Position numbers and translations under genes: made by a program. Shown here in pieces: positions 28,244 through 37,028 of a stretch of DNA of 45,402 bases. The stretch comes from an uncultured Desulfosoma sp. (GTDB taxonomy: Bacteria > Desulfobacterota > Syntrophobacteria > Syntrophobacterales > DSM-9756). The DNA is taken from NCBI GenBank assembly GCA_937960435.1, contig CALGPN010000001.1, positions 1 to 45,402 of the forward strand, in the 5' to 3' direction. Numbering within the stretch: position 1 is the first letter of the stretch; each line of letters opens with the position of its first letter. The notes below the pieces were generated by a model. It was not told where the DNA came from and did not search any database. It saw only the letters and a list, made by a program, of their open reading frames with translations.

Positions 28244-29479
28244 ATGACGGGTCACGAAACGGAAGGGAACGTGCAGCGGGGATCTTTCCATGTGCCGGGA
28301 TTTCGGGCGGCGGCGGCCGCAAGCGGCATGCGCTACAAGAATCGTCTCGACTGTGCCCTCATTGTCAGCGACGGTCCGGCGGCGGCGGCCGGCGTCTTTA
28401 CGCGGAACCGGTTTTCGGCCGCCCCGGTCATCTTGTGCAAGGAACATCTTGCGGCGAGCCGCGGAACGGCCCGAGCGGTTCTCATCAACGCCGGCATCGC
28501 CAATGCCTGCACAGGGGAGGAAGGGCTTCGCCGGGCTCGGCTCTGCGCCCAGCATGCAGCCTCCGTTCTCGGCATCGCCCCGGAACAGGTGCTTTTGGCC
28601 TCCACGGGCGTCATCGGCCCCCAGCTGCGGCTGGAACCTTTAGAAAGCGTTTTGCCGGGGTTGGTTTCCGCGCTTCGCCCCGACGGGTGGCTCGAGGCCG
28701 CCACGGCCATCATGACCACGGACACTGTGCCCAAAACGGCCTGGGCTCGGGCCGAACTCGGCAGGACATCCGTCACATGCGGCGGCATGGCTAAAGGATC
28801 GGGCATGATCGCCCCCGATATGGCCACCATGCTCGCCTTTGTGGCAACCGATGCCCGGGTGACGTCGGATGTCCTTCGTTTCTGGCTCGGAGAAGCCGTC
28901 GCCCGGTCCTTCAACCGGATCACCGTCGACGGCGACACGAGCACCAACGACACCGTTTTGGTCTTGGCAAGCGGCGCGGCGGACCATACGATCATCTCCG
29001 ATCCCACCTCTTCGGAGGGTGCCGCTTTCGGGCGCGTGCTCACCGACGTGTGCCTCGATCTCGCCCACCAGATCGTACGAGACGGCGAAGGCGCCACAAA
29101 GTTCGTGTCCGTGACCGTTTGCGGCGCCAGGAATCGCGAGCGGGCCGCGCGGGTGGCGCACACCATCGCCACCTCCCCCCTGGTCAAGACCGCCGTGTTC
29201 GGCGGGGACGCCAATTGGGGCCGGATTGTGGCCGCCGCCGGACGCGCCGGAGTGGATTTTCACCCTGAGGGCGTCAGCCTCTATTTTGACAACGTGTGCA
29301 TCTTCCGAAACGGCCGACCCGTGGAGGACGACGACGTGGAAGAAAAGGCTTCCGCCGTCTTTCGTCAAAAAGACATCCACGTCCGGCTGGATCTCGGGGA
29401 AGGAGCGGAAGAAGACACGGTGTATACGTGCGATTTTTCTTACGACTATGTGAAAATCAATGCCGACTACCGATCATGA
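28244..29479 (+). CDS. argJ: bifunctional glutamate N-acetyltransferase / ornithine acetyltransferase
   Basis: Arginine biosynthesis: it transfers the acetyl group from N-acetylornithine to glutamate and often also makes N-acetylglutamate from acetyl-CoA. 411 residues. The self-cleavage site is intact, Ala194-Thr195 within KGSGMIAPDMATML; Thr195 becomes the nucleophile of the beta chain. Other conserved blocks are FTRNRFSAAPV, NAGIANACTG, STGVIG, VDGDTSTND and FGGDANWGRI. The ATG lies ten bases after secA with a GAGGCGG site, implying co-transcription. Whether it is mono- or bifunctional cannot be decided by eye. Confidence 0.96.
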   Translation: MTGHETEGNVQRGSFHVPGFRAAAAASGMRYKNRLDCALIVSDGPAAAAGVFTRNRFSAAPVILCKEHLAASRGTARAVLINAGIANACTGEEGLRRARLCAQHAASVLGIAPEQVLLASTGVIGPQLRLEPLESVLPGLVSALRPDGWLEAATAIMTTDTVPKTAWARAELGRTSVTCGGMAKGSGMIAPDMATMLAFVATDARVTSDVLRFWLGEAVARSFNRITVDGDTSTNDTVLVLASGAADHTIISDPTSSEGAAFGRVLTDVCLDLAHQIVRDGEGATKFVSVTVCGARNRERAARVAHTIATSPLVKTAVFGGDANWGRIVAAAGRAGVDFHPEGVSLYFDNVCIFRNGRPVEDDDVEEKASAVFRQKDIHVRLDLGEGAEEDTVYTCDFSYDYVKINADYRS

Positions 29480-29493
29480 AAGGAGTCGAAACC

Positions 29494-29985
29494 ATGACCG
29501 CGTCCAAAAGTGCTGTTCCTTTATCTCCGGGGGATCCCGTCCCGTCCTTTTCCCTGCTCGATCAAGACGGCACCGTGGTGCGCCCCGAAGATTTCCTGGG
29601 ATCCAAACTTTTTATCTTCTTTTACCCCAAAGCCAATACGGGCGGTTGCACGACGCAAGCCGTGTCGGTGCAGGAAGCCCTGGAGAAACTGGATGCTCTG
29701 CAGGTGCGCGTCCTGGGGATCAGCCCCGATTCCCCTACAGCGCAAAAGCGGTTCGCGGAAAAGCACGGCTTGCGGTTTCCCCTGCTTTCCGACTCGGATC
29801 ACCTGGTGGCGCAAGCCTTCGGCGTGTGGGGGGAAAAGCAGGTTCGCGGGAAAACCGTCCAGGGAATCGTTCGCTCGGCCTTTCTCTTCGACCCCTCGGG
29901 AAAACTTGTCCAGGCCTGGTCCCCTGTGTCCCCCAAAGACACCGTCCCCAAACTCATGGAGGCCCTGGAACCCCGCTCTTCATAG
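29494..29985 (+). CDS. peroxiredoxin, Bcp/PrxQ family, single-cysteine form
   Basis: 163 residues from the ATG at 29494 (AAAGGAG site). It reduces peroxides in the cytosol. The active-site motif is YPKANTGGCT with peroxidatic Cys52; the usual Pro before Gly-Cys is Gly here. The resolving Cys that many Bcp proteins carry five residues later is absent, and Cys52 is the only cysteine in the protein, so it must rely on an external thiol for reduction. It follows argJ by 14 bases and converges on the phosphorylase gene. Confidence 0.92.
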   Translation: MTASKSAVPLSPGDPVPSFSLLDQDGTVVRPEDFLGSKLFIFFYPKANTGGCTTQAVSVQEALEKLDALQVRVLGISPDSPTAQKRFAEKHGLRFPLLSDSDHLVAQAFGVWGEKQVRGKTVQGIVRSAFLFDPSGKLVQAWSPVSPKDTVPKLMEALEPRSS

Positions 29986-30027
29986 CCCGGCCGAGGTTTC
30001 GGGCGAGAACGGAGGCTTTCAGGTTTC

Positions 30028-31644
30028 CTACAAGTAATACTTGTGGAGATACTCCAGCACCATGCGATGCGTGTTGAAGACGGGGGTGACGTCGGCGATG
30101 GAATTTTTCATGATCTGCACCCAGTGTTTGGGGCTGGCATAATAGGTCGTCACCATGTCGTCGATGTCTCGATAGAGGTCGGCGGCGGCTTCCTCGTCGC
30201 TTTGGTCTTCATCGTCGCCCACAGCCCAGCCGTTGACCCTGTCCCGGCACGCCTCCCGCCACCAGCCGTCCAGAACGCTCATATTCACCCCCCCGTTGAA
30301 GCAGACCTTCATTCCACTGGTGCCGCACGCTTCACGGGGACGACGCGGCGTGTTGAGCCACACGTCGGTCCCTTGGGTCATGAGGGCGCCGAGCCACATG
30401 TTGTAGTTGGGCACATAGACGATGCGCAACTTTTCTTCGTATCTTTTGGCGATCCGAACGATTTCCGTAATGAGCTCCTTGCCCGCCCCGTCTTGAGGGT
30501 GGGCCTTGCCGGCAAAAATGTACTGGACCCGATCGTAGGACAAGTTGACCAAGTATTCCAAATCCGTGAGGATCAGGGTCGCTCGCTTGTAGGAAGCGGC
30601 ACGCCGGGCGAAGCCAACGGTGAGCAATTCTTCGCTGAAGCCTGCGCCGGAGATGGCGTTGATGTAACTGATGAGGCGCTTTTTGGCGGCCCGTTTGGCC
30701 TCACGGACTTCGTCGTCGGGAATCTCCCGAGCCTTGGCCAGGTTTTGAGGCTGCTCGCGCCATCCCGGACAACGACGATCGAAAAGCGCTTGGAACTCGG
30801 GGCCGGTCCATGTGAGATGGTGCACCCCGTTGGTAATGTGGCCGATGTCAAAACCCGGAAACATTTCCCGAGACACTTCCCCGTGGAGCTCGCTCACCCC
30901 GTTGCTCGCCCGAGACAGGTTCAATGCCAAAAGGGTGGTGTTGAGGGCCTCTCGGCCGGCCAGATCCCGGATATTGGGCGGCATGTAGTCTTGGAGGACC
31001 GCTTCGGCCATGCCGTAATCAAAAATGTCGTGCCCGGCCGGAACCGGCGTGTGTGTGGTGAACACGCACTTTTCGCGAACCCGCTCCACGTTGCCCCCGA
31101 AGTCCTTCAGCAAGGCGAGGGTGAGAAAGACGGCATGGCCCTCATTCATGTGATACGTGGTCACGCCCGGCTCCAATTTCTTGAGCACCATGTAACCGCC
31201 GATGCCCAGAACGGCTTCCTGGCAAATTCGGGTGTGCTTGTCCCCGCCGTAGAGGTAATGGGTGATCATGCGGTCTTCGAGCCGGTTCCCCGGCACGTCG
31301 GTATCCAGAAAATAGACGGGAACCCGGCCTTTCTGACCCACCTGAGTGTATTTCCACACCCCCACATGGACGCTGCGACCCTCCATGGGCACCGTCACCT
31401 TGAACGGCAAAGGTTCCATGAAGGCCCGGGGGTCAAAATAGGGATAGAGTTCCTCCTGCCGCCCCATGGCGTTGATTTGCTGGATGAAATACCCGCGTTT
31501 GTAAAGGAGGGTCACGGCGACCAAGGGGATGTTTAGGTCCGCCGACGACTTGATATGATCCCCCGCCAAAATGCCAAGCCCGCCGCTGTAGGTCGGGATG
31601 TGCTCACTCAGGCCCACTTCCATAGTCAGATAGGCGATTTTCAT
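30028..31644 (-). CDS. glgP: alpha-glucan (glycogen/maltodextrin) phosphorylase, short type
   Basis: 538 residues from the ATG at 31644 behind GGAGG. It releases glucose-1-phosphate from alpha-1,4-glucans (GT35, PLP-dependent). The PLP Lys is Lys446 in CGTSGMK, and the conserved blocks EYGLSEHIPTY-like, HMNEGHA, FTTHTPVPAGHD and VYVPNYNMWLG are present. The short form, lacking the N-terminal regulatory extension of animal and E. coli enzymes (800+ residues), is common in anaerobes and thermophiles. It stands alone; no other glycogen gene is in the window. Confidence 0.93.
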   Translation of the reverse strand: MKIAYLTMEVGLSEHIPTYSGGLGILAGDHIKSSADLNIPLVAVTLLYKRGYFIQQINAMGRQEELYPYFDPRAFMEPLPFKVTVPMEGRSVHVGVWKYTQVGQKGRVPVYFLDTDVPGNRLEDRMITHYLYGGDKHTRICQEAVLGIGGYMVLKKLEPGVTTYHMNEGHAVFLTLALLKDFGGNVERVREKCVFTTHTPVPAGHDIFDYGMAEAVLQDYMPPNIRDLAGREALNTTLLALNLSRASNGVSELHGEVSREMFPGFDIGHITNGVHHLTWTGPEFQALFDRRCPGWREQPQNLAKAREIPDDEVREAKRAAKKRLISYINAISGAGFSEELLTVGFARRAASYKRATLILTDLEYLVNLSYDRVQYIFAGKAHPQDGAGKELITEIVRIAKRYEEKLRIVYVPNYNMWLGALMTQGTDVWLNTPRRPREACGTSGMKVCFNGGVNMSVLDGWWREACRDRVNGWAVGDDEDQSDEEAAADLYRDIDDMVTTYYASPKHWVQIMKNSIADVTPVFNTHRMVLEYLHKYYL

Positions 31645-31837
31645 GTATGCCTCCATTGCGTTCGTCCAATGCCGAAACCAAAGGGGGACCACCGTTTTCA
31701 TTTACCCGAGAAGCCCAGGTCGACGCAAGGCGCAATGCCGCTCAAAAGTTCATAGGCCGCCGGGGCATCGAAGCTGCCGCTGACGTGCTTCTGAACGCCT
31801 CGCCTCGAACCCACTTGCACAGCCCTGAGGCAAGTTG

Positions 31838-31866
31838 TTGACAAGGCCATTTTCTCCATTTATGTA
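31838..31866 (+). promoter_or_regulatory. candidate promoter of the Nfn-Hdr operon
   Basis: Perfect TTGACA at 31838-31843, a 17-base spacer, then TATGTA at 31861-31866. A small inverted repeat ACTTGC/GCAAGT lies just upstream (about 31813-31835) and could be a regulator site. The 360-base divergent gap 31645-32004 otherwise shows only an A/T-rich leader; no gene was recognised in it. Confidence 0.45.
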
Positions 31867-32004
31867 TTAACGACTTCGGAAAAGGGCGTCGTCCCCGACG
31901 GGAAGCCCGTGAAGAAGTGGATTTCATTTATTTTTTGGCCCTTTAATGTGATTTTTTTCTCTTGATCCGGCTCATGTCACGATGAAACGAAACAATCAGG
32001 GGTC

Positions 32005-34608
32005 ATGATGAGCGACATCAACATTTGGATCAACGATGAGCAAGTCAAGGCAAGGACGGGTCAGACGATCCTCCAGGCCGCCGATGCCGCCGGAATCTAC
32101 ATTCCTCGGCTGTGCTTCCATCCGGCCCTGGAACCCAGTGGATCCTGCCGCCTGTGCGCCGTGGAGATCGAAGGCCAAAGAGGCCTTCCGGCGGCGTGCA
32201 CGACGCCTGTGACCGAAGGGCTTCGCGTGCAGACCCAGTCTTCCAAGGTTATCGATTTTCGCCGCGAGATGCTGCAACTGATTCTTCGGGACCATCCGCG
32301 GCACTGCCTGGGATGCCCCCGTAACGGCACGTGTGAACTCCAAGAGCTGGTCGCGGCCGTAGGGATCGATTTCCCCTATGCCGCCCCGGACGTCACGCGG
32401 CCGGAACCACTGCCCGGCGGCCCCTATTTCGAAAGGGACTACAGCCTGTGTGTGCGCTGCGGCCGCTGTGTGCGGGTGTGTCACGAAGTGCGGGGCGCCC
32501 GCACCATCGTTTTTCGGGAATCCAAAGACGGGCGCCAATCCGTGGGCACTCCGTTCGGAAGGAGCCTGGAAGAGTCCGGCTGTCAGTTCTGCGGGGCCTG
32601 CGTGGATGTGTGCCCCGTCGGGGCGCTGCGGGAAAACCTTTCGGATTTCCACGGCGAGACCCGCTCGGCCATGGATGCCGTGTGCAGCGCTTTGACCGCC
32701 ATCGTCACAGACCTTTACAAGAAAGAACTGGAAACCCAATGGTCCACGGCCATCTGCCCGGTGTGCAGCGCCGGCTGTCGGCTCATGCTGGAAAAGACCG
32801 CCGATGAGTGCATCGTCCGGGTAAAGCCCAGTGTGGAGGGGCCCAGCAACAACGGGCAAGCGTGCGTGCAGGGCCGCTTCCTCCTCAAGCGTTACATCTC
32901 GCGACCCGAACGCATTCGTCAGCCTGCCGTGCGCACGGCCGACGGCTGGAAACCCCGTTCGTGGGACGAAGCTTTGAAGCACGTTGCCGAGACGCTCAAG
33001 GGCTACGCCCCGGAGCAAATCGCCGTGCTCACAGACGGCCGCTTGACCAACGAAGAACTCTATGTTCTGAATCGCTTGGCTCGAGAGTCGCTCAAGACGC
33101 CCCACGTGGGCCTCGTGGGGTCTGCAGGGTTGACCGCCTTCGAGAAAGCGGTCCGGCACCAGTTGGGAACAATGGCCGCCACCAACAGCCTCAAGGATTT
33201 GGCCCAAGCCCCGGCCATCTTCGCCATGGGGTGCAACCCCGCGGCATCGCATCCCATTGCGGGAACCGCGGTCCGGCAGGCGGTCCTTAAAGGCGCCAAA
33301 CTTGTGGTGGCCAATCCCTATGATGTCGCCATTGCGCGCTACGCCCACGTGCACCTGCGGTACGTGCCGGGATCCGAAACCGCTCTGGTCCTGGGACTGT
33401 TGCGGATCCTCTTGGATGAAAAAGGCGCGGACAAAAACGCCGGGCCGGATCTCCTGGCAGCGCTCAAGGACCTCACGGCCCCTTACGATGTGGAAACCGT
33501 CTCGCACCTGACCGGCATCCACGACGAAGAACTGGTGGAAGCCGGGTGCATGCTCGCGGCGCGAGACACCGTCGCCATACTCGCCGGACTCGGTGTTTTG
33601 GAATCTCCCGAGGTGGGCGACCTCACCCAGGCGCTCCTTTCTCTCGGCTTCGCCAAAGGAAGTTTCGGAAAACCGGGAGGAGGCCTCTGGCCGCTTTTCG
33701 GATCCTCCAACGCCCAAGGCGCCAGGGACTTAGGTTGGGACGCAGCCGTCATGGAAACCCTCGCTACCGGTCAGGTCAAGGCGGTCTTTGTGGCGGCGGA
33801 ATCCTACGACGAAGAATGCTGGCGGGCCTTGGGGGCTTACCGAGACGCTTTCGAATTCGTGGTGGTCCAAGACGTGGTGCCTCCCCCGGAATCTTTCCAG
33901 CCCCATGTGCTGCTGCCTTTAACGCCTTTATGGGAAAAGGAGGGGTCCTTGACCAACGCCGAGCGTCGTGTCCAATGGACGGAGAAGGCCCTGGCCCCCA
34001 TCACGGGATCCCATACGGTCATCCAAACGGCGGCGTCGCTGTCTCGGTTCCTCGGGGGAGCAGCCATCGGCGAGGAAGAACCTGGCGTAATCCTGAAAAC
34101 CCTGGCCGCCCAGCTGGGATCCTACGCAGGTATCGACCGAAGCCGCGCACGATACGAGGCGGTGCAGGTCCCCTGCCCTTCTGCAGACCATGGGGGAACG
34201 CCGATCCTTTTTGCCGATTCGGCCCCGGATTTTAAACCCTGGAAACCGTCCCGGCCGCCTCGGGCTCCCGAACCGGCCGAAGTGCGCCAGGAATTCCCCT
34301 TGCAATTGACGACCCAGGAAGCGCTGTACCCCAGCTATTTCGGTCCGCTGTTGGCCCCGGAGGCCAAAGCCGTCATGGCCTGTAACGGCGTGATCGAAAT
34401 GAACCCGGTCGATGCGTACCGTGTGGGAGCCATGCCCGGGGATACCGTGGCGGTGGTTTTTGACGGCGGTGAAGTGACGGGGCAACTGGCCCTGAACATC
34501 CACCTTCCCCTGAAGGTCGTGGCCGTCTCGGCGGAACATTTGCAGAGCGTCCTTGAGGCGCGCCGTCTATCGGGCACATCGCTGGCCGCAAAAGTGGAGA
34601 AGAGATAG
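32005..34608 (+). CDS. NuoG / formate-dehydrogenase-like iron-sulfur protein without recognisable Mo ligand
   Basis: 867 residues. Domains: [2Fe-2S] ferredoxin (Cys37, 48, 51, 65); His/Cys cluster region (His97/His100, Cys101, 104, 110); two [4Fe-4S] sites (Cys149/152/155/159 and 193/196/199/203); the Mo-oxidoreductase cluster (Cys251, 254, 258, 287); a long molybdopterin-like domain; and the C-terminal dinucleotide-binding domain. In formate dehydrogenases a Sec/Cys-His pair lies about 80 residues after the last cluster; here that segment (VGLVGSAGLT, about 368-377) has neither, and the Lys after the fourth cluster Cys is Gln (CVQGR). It is therefore probably an electron conduit, as NuoG or SfrA, not a formate dehydrogenase. 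First gene of the operon, with a TCAGGGG ribosome site. Confidence 0.85.
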   Translation: MMSDINIWINDEQVKARTGQTILQAADAAGIYIPRLCFHPALEPSGSCRLCAVEIEGQRGLPAACTTPVTEGLRVQTQSSKVIDFRREMLQLILRDHPRHCLGCPRNGTCELQELVAAVGIDFPYAAPDVTRPEPLPGGPYFERDYSLCVRCGRCVRVCHEVRGARTIVFRESKDGRQSVGTPFGRSLEESGCQFCGACVDVCPVGALRENLSDFHGETRSAMDAVCSALTAIVTDLYKKELETQWSTAICPVCSAGCRLMLEKTADECIVRVKPSVEGPSNNGQACVQGRFLLKRYISRPERIRQPAVRTADGWKPRSWDEALKHVAETLKGYAPEQIAVLTDGRLTNEELYVLNRLARESLKTPHVGLVGSAGLTAFEKAVRHQLGTMAATNSLKDLAQAPAIFAMGCNPAASHPIAGTAVRQAVLKGAKLVVANPYDVAIARYAHVHLRYVPGSETALVLGLLRILLDEKGADKNAGPDLLAALKDLTAPYDVETVSHLTGIHDEELVEAGCMLAARDTVAILAGLGVLESPEVGDLTQALLSLGFAKGSFGKPGGGLWPLFGSSNAQGARDLGWDAAVMETLATGQVKAVFVAAESYDEECWRALGAYRDAFEFVVVQDVVPPPESFQPHVLLPLTPLWEKEGSLTNAERRVQWTEKALAPITGSHTVIQTAASLSRFLGGAAIGEEEPGVILKTLAAQLGSYAGIDRSRARYEAVQVPCPSADHGGTPILFADSAPDFKPWKPSRPPRAPEPAEVRQEFPLQLTTQEALYPSYFGPLLAPEAKAVMACNGVIEMNPVDAYRVGAMPGDTVAVVFDGGEVTGQLALNIHLPLKVVAVSAEHLQSVLEARRLSGTSLAAKVEKR

Positions 34609-34610
34609 CC

Positions 34611-35456
34611 ATGTATCCAATTGTCGACCATGAAGTATTGGCTCCCAGGGTCCATCGGCTCCGCGTCAAAGCCCCGGTGGTCGCAGAAAAGGCCAAGCCC
34701 GGCCAGTTCGTGATCCTCATCATCGACCAAAAAGGGGAGCGCGTGCCGTTCACCATCAGCGACTGGGATACGGACGCCGGGACGGTGGATTTCGTTTTCA
34801 TCGAAGTGGGGAAAACCACTCGGCAGCTGGCCACTCTCCAACCCGGAGACACCCTGTTGAGCTTCATCGGCCCCTTGGGTCGCCCCGCAGAAGTGGACCA
34901 CTACGGTCATGTGGTGTCGGTCCTCAGCGGATACGGCATTGCGGCCATGGTTCCCATCCTCAAGGCGCTCAAAGAAAAAGGCAACACCCTGACCACCATC
35001 GTGCAGGCGCCGGATGCCGAGCGTCTCTTCGGTCAAAAGCCGCTGGAAGAGCTGAGCGACACCGTGATTTGGGCTTTGGGCACCAAGGGCGACGGGATGA
35101 TGGAAAGCACCACGGTGGCCATGCGAAAACTGCTCAACCAGCACCCCAAGCGGCGCATCGACCGCGTGATCGCCATGTGTTCGTTGTGCCTCATGCGGGT
35201 GCTGTCGGAAATGACCCGCCCCTATGCCATCAAAACCATGGTGCACCTCACCCCGGTGATGGTGGACGGCACGGGAATGTGCGGCGCCTGCCGGTTGAGC
35301 GTCGGGCGCACCAACCGATTTGCCTGCGTGCACGGTCCGGAATTCGACGGCCACGAAGTGGACGGGTGGGAAGTGTTGATGGCCCGCCGGTGCACTTATG
35401 CCGATGAAAGCATCCTTCAGCAGGGATTCCAGTGCCGCGGATGTTCCCAATGGTAA
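34611..35456 (+). CDS. NfnA/SudB-like FAD and [2Fe-2S] flavoprotein subunit
   Basis: 281 residues, two bases after the preceding stop. Ferredoxin-NADP reductase-like fold: an FAD-binding beta barrel in about 1-100 (RVPFTISDW), an NAD-binding region (SGYGIAAMVPILKAL), and a C-terminal [2Fe-2S] site in VDGTGMCGACR with Asp219, Cys224, Cys227 and Cys239, where NfnA uses one Asp and three Cys. In NfnAB it pairs with the larger subunit, encoded next, to couple NADH, NADPH and ferredoxin by flavin-based bifurcation. In Pyrococcus the same pair is called sulfide dehydrogenase. The exact acceptor here may differ, because extra partners are encoded in the operon. Confidence 0.88.
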   Translation: MYPIVDHEVLAPRVHRLRVKAPVVAEKAKPGQFVILIIDQKGERVPFTISDWDTDAGTVDFVFIEVGKTTRQLATLQPGDTLLSFIGPLGRPAEVDHYGHVVSVLSGYGIAAMVPILKALKEKGNTLTTIVQAPDAERLFGQKPLEELSDTVIWALGTKGDGMMESTTVAMRKLLNQHPKRRIDRVIAMCSLCLMRVLSEMTRPYAIKTMVHLTPVMVDGTGMCGACRLSVGRTNRFACVHGPEFDGHEVDGWEVLMARRCTYADESILQQGFQCRGCSQW

Positions 35457-35522
35457 AATCGCCTCGGCACCAGCCCCATCGGCGTCGACAGGGATGTGCG
35501 GTTTTTTTAAGGAGAAGAGGCA

Positions 35523-37004
35523 ATGACGGATGAAAAAGAAACCAAGGGCGCCCCGGAGAAAAAACCGAAGCTCAACTTGAACCGGGTGGAGATGCCCAAA
35601 CAGTCGGAACATGAGCGCCGCCACAATTTCGATGAGGTGGCGTTGGGATACACGTGGGAAATGGCCAAGGAAGAGGCGTCCCGGTGCATCCAGTGCAAAA
35701 AGAGACCCTGTCAGCAGGGCTGTCCGGTAAACATCGACATTCCGGATTTCATCGCCGCCTTGCAGCGTGAGAATATGGAAGAAGCCGCCAAGGTCCTGAA
35801 GCGGAAAACCTCTCTTCCGGGGGTGTGCGGGCGGGTTTGTCCCCAGGAGCTTCAGTGCGAAAACGCGTGCACTCTCAATAAGAAGGGGGCGCCCGTGGCC
35901 ATCGGCCGTCTGGAGCGCTTCATCGCCGATTGGGAACGCACGCAAGGCTCGGCCACCATGCCGGAGATGGCGCCGTCTACGGGAAAGAAAGTGGCGGTGG
36001 TGGGGTCCGGCCCATCGGGCCTTACGGTGGCTTCGGACCTGGCCATTTTCGGGCATCAGGTGGTGCTTTTCGAAGCCTTGCATGTGGCCGGCGGGGTGCT
36101 CATGTACGGCATCCCCGAGTTTCGGCTCCCCAAGGAAATCGTCCAGCGGGAAGTCCAGTACGTGCAATCCTTGGGCGTAGATCTGCGGCTCAACACGGTC
36201 ATCGGCATCAACTACAGCCTGGACGAGCTGTTGCGGACAGACTACGACGCCGTCTACCTGGCCCCCGGTGCGGGTCTTCCGAAGTTTCTGGGCGTCCCCG
36301 GGGAAAACCTGAACATGGTTTATTCGGCCAACGAGTTTTTGACGCGCACCAACTTGATGAAGGCCTACCTCTACCCCGAATACGCCACCCCCATCAAAAT
36401 GGGCAAAAAGGTCGCGGTCATCGGCGGCGGCAACGTGGCCATGGACGCGGCGCGTTGCGCTGTGCGCCTGGGAGCCCAAGAAGTTTACGTGATTTATCGC
36501 CGGACCCGCGCCGAAATGCCCGCGCGGCTCGAGGAAGTGGAAAACGCCGAAGAAGAAGGGATCCAATTCCATTTCCTTTGCAACCCGACGGCGTTCCTGA
36601 GCGACGGCCGAAATAACGTGGCCGCCATGGAACTCATCCGCATGAAACTCACCGAACCCGACGAAAGCGGTCGGCGCCGCCCCGTGCCCATTCCCGGCAG
36701 CGAATACATACTGGATGTGGATACCGTGGTGGTTTCTCTGGGAACTTCCCCGAACCCGCTGATCCCGTCCACGACGCCGGATCTCAATGTGACCCGGTGG
36801 GGTACCGTGGTCATCGACGAACGCGGCCGAACCTCGAAAGCCCGTGTGTGGGCTGGCGGCGATATCGTTTCGGGGGGGGCCACAGTGATCAGTGCCATGG
36901 GGGAGGGCCGCATCGCCGCGGCGTCCATGCATGAGTACCTGTCCAACGGGCAGAAAAAGATCATTCCTCCCAGTCCCCAAAAGGACGACGACAAAACGGA
37001 ATAA
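35523..37004 (+). CDS. NfnB/SudA/GltD-like FAD-dependent oxidoreductase
   Basis: 493 residues, start behind AAGGAGAAGAGG. Two N-terminal [4Fe-4S] motifs (Cys55/58/63/67 and Cys102/106/112/116) precede an FAD Rossmann motif GSGPSGLT at 161-168. An NAD(P) motif GGGNVAMDAAR near 300 is followed by YRRTRAEMPAR, whose Arg pair favours NADPH. The conserved GGDIVSGGATVISAMGEGR ends the FAD domain. In NfnAB this subunit holds the bifurcating FAD and the NADPH site. Homologous small subunits of glutamate synthase look alike, but no glutamate synthase large subunit is nearby, while NfnA and HdrA are. Confidence 0.9.
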   Translation: MTDEKETKGAPEKKPKLNLNRVEMPKQSEHERRHNFDEVALGYTWEMAKEEASRCIQCKKRPCQQGCPVNIDIPDFIAALQRENMEEAAKVLKRKTSLPGVCGRVCPQELQCENACTLNKKGAPVAIGRLERFIADWERTQGSATMPEMAPSTGKKVAVVGSGPSGLTVASDLAIFGHQVVLFEALHVAGGVLMYGIPEFRLPKEIVQREVQYVQSLGVDLRLNTVIGINYSLDELLRTDYDAVYLAPGAGLPKFLGVPGENLNMVYSANEFLTRTNLMKAYLYPEYATPIKMGKKVAVIGGGNVAMDAARCAVRLGAQEVYVIYRRTRAEMPARLEEVENAEEEGIQFHFLCNPTAFLSDGRNNVAAMELIRMKLTEPDESGRRRPVPIPGSEYILDVDTVVVSLGTSPNPLIPSTTPDLNVTRWGTVVIDERGRTSKARVWAGGDIVSGGATVISAMGEGRIAAASMHEYLSNGQKKIIPPSPQKDDDKTE

Positions 37005-37028
37005 GGATCGAACAAGGGAGAAATCATC

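Noticed and set aside
32005-34608. Annotation as a catalytic formate dehydrogenase
   Set aside because: The Sec/Cys-His pair and the conserved Lys are missing; no in-frame TGA or SECIS-like arrangement was seen at the expected position.
34335-36980. 881-codon minus-strand open frame across the Nfn-like genes
   Set aside because: Antisense to two clearly conserved genes on the plus strand and composed of His/Gly/Arg-rich low-sense sequence.
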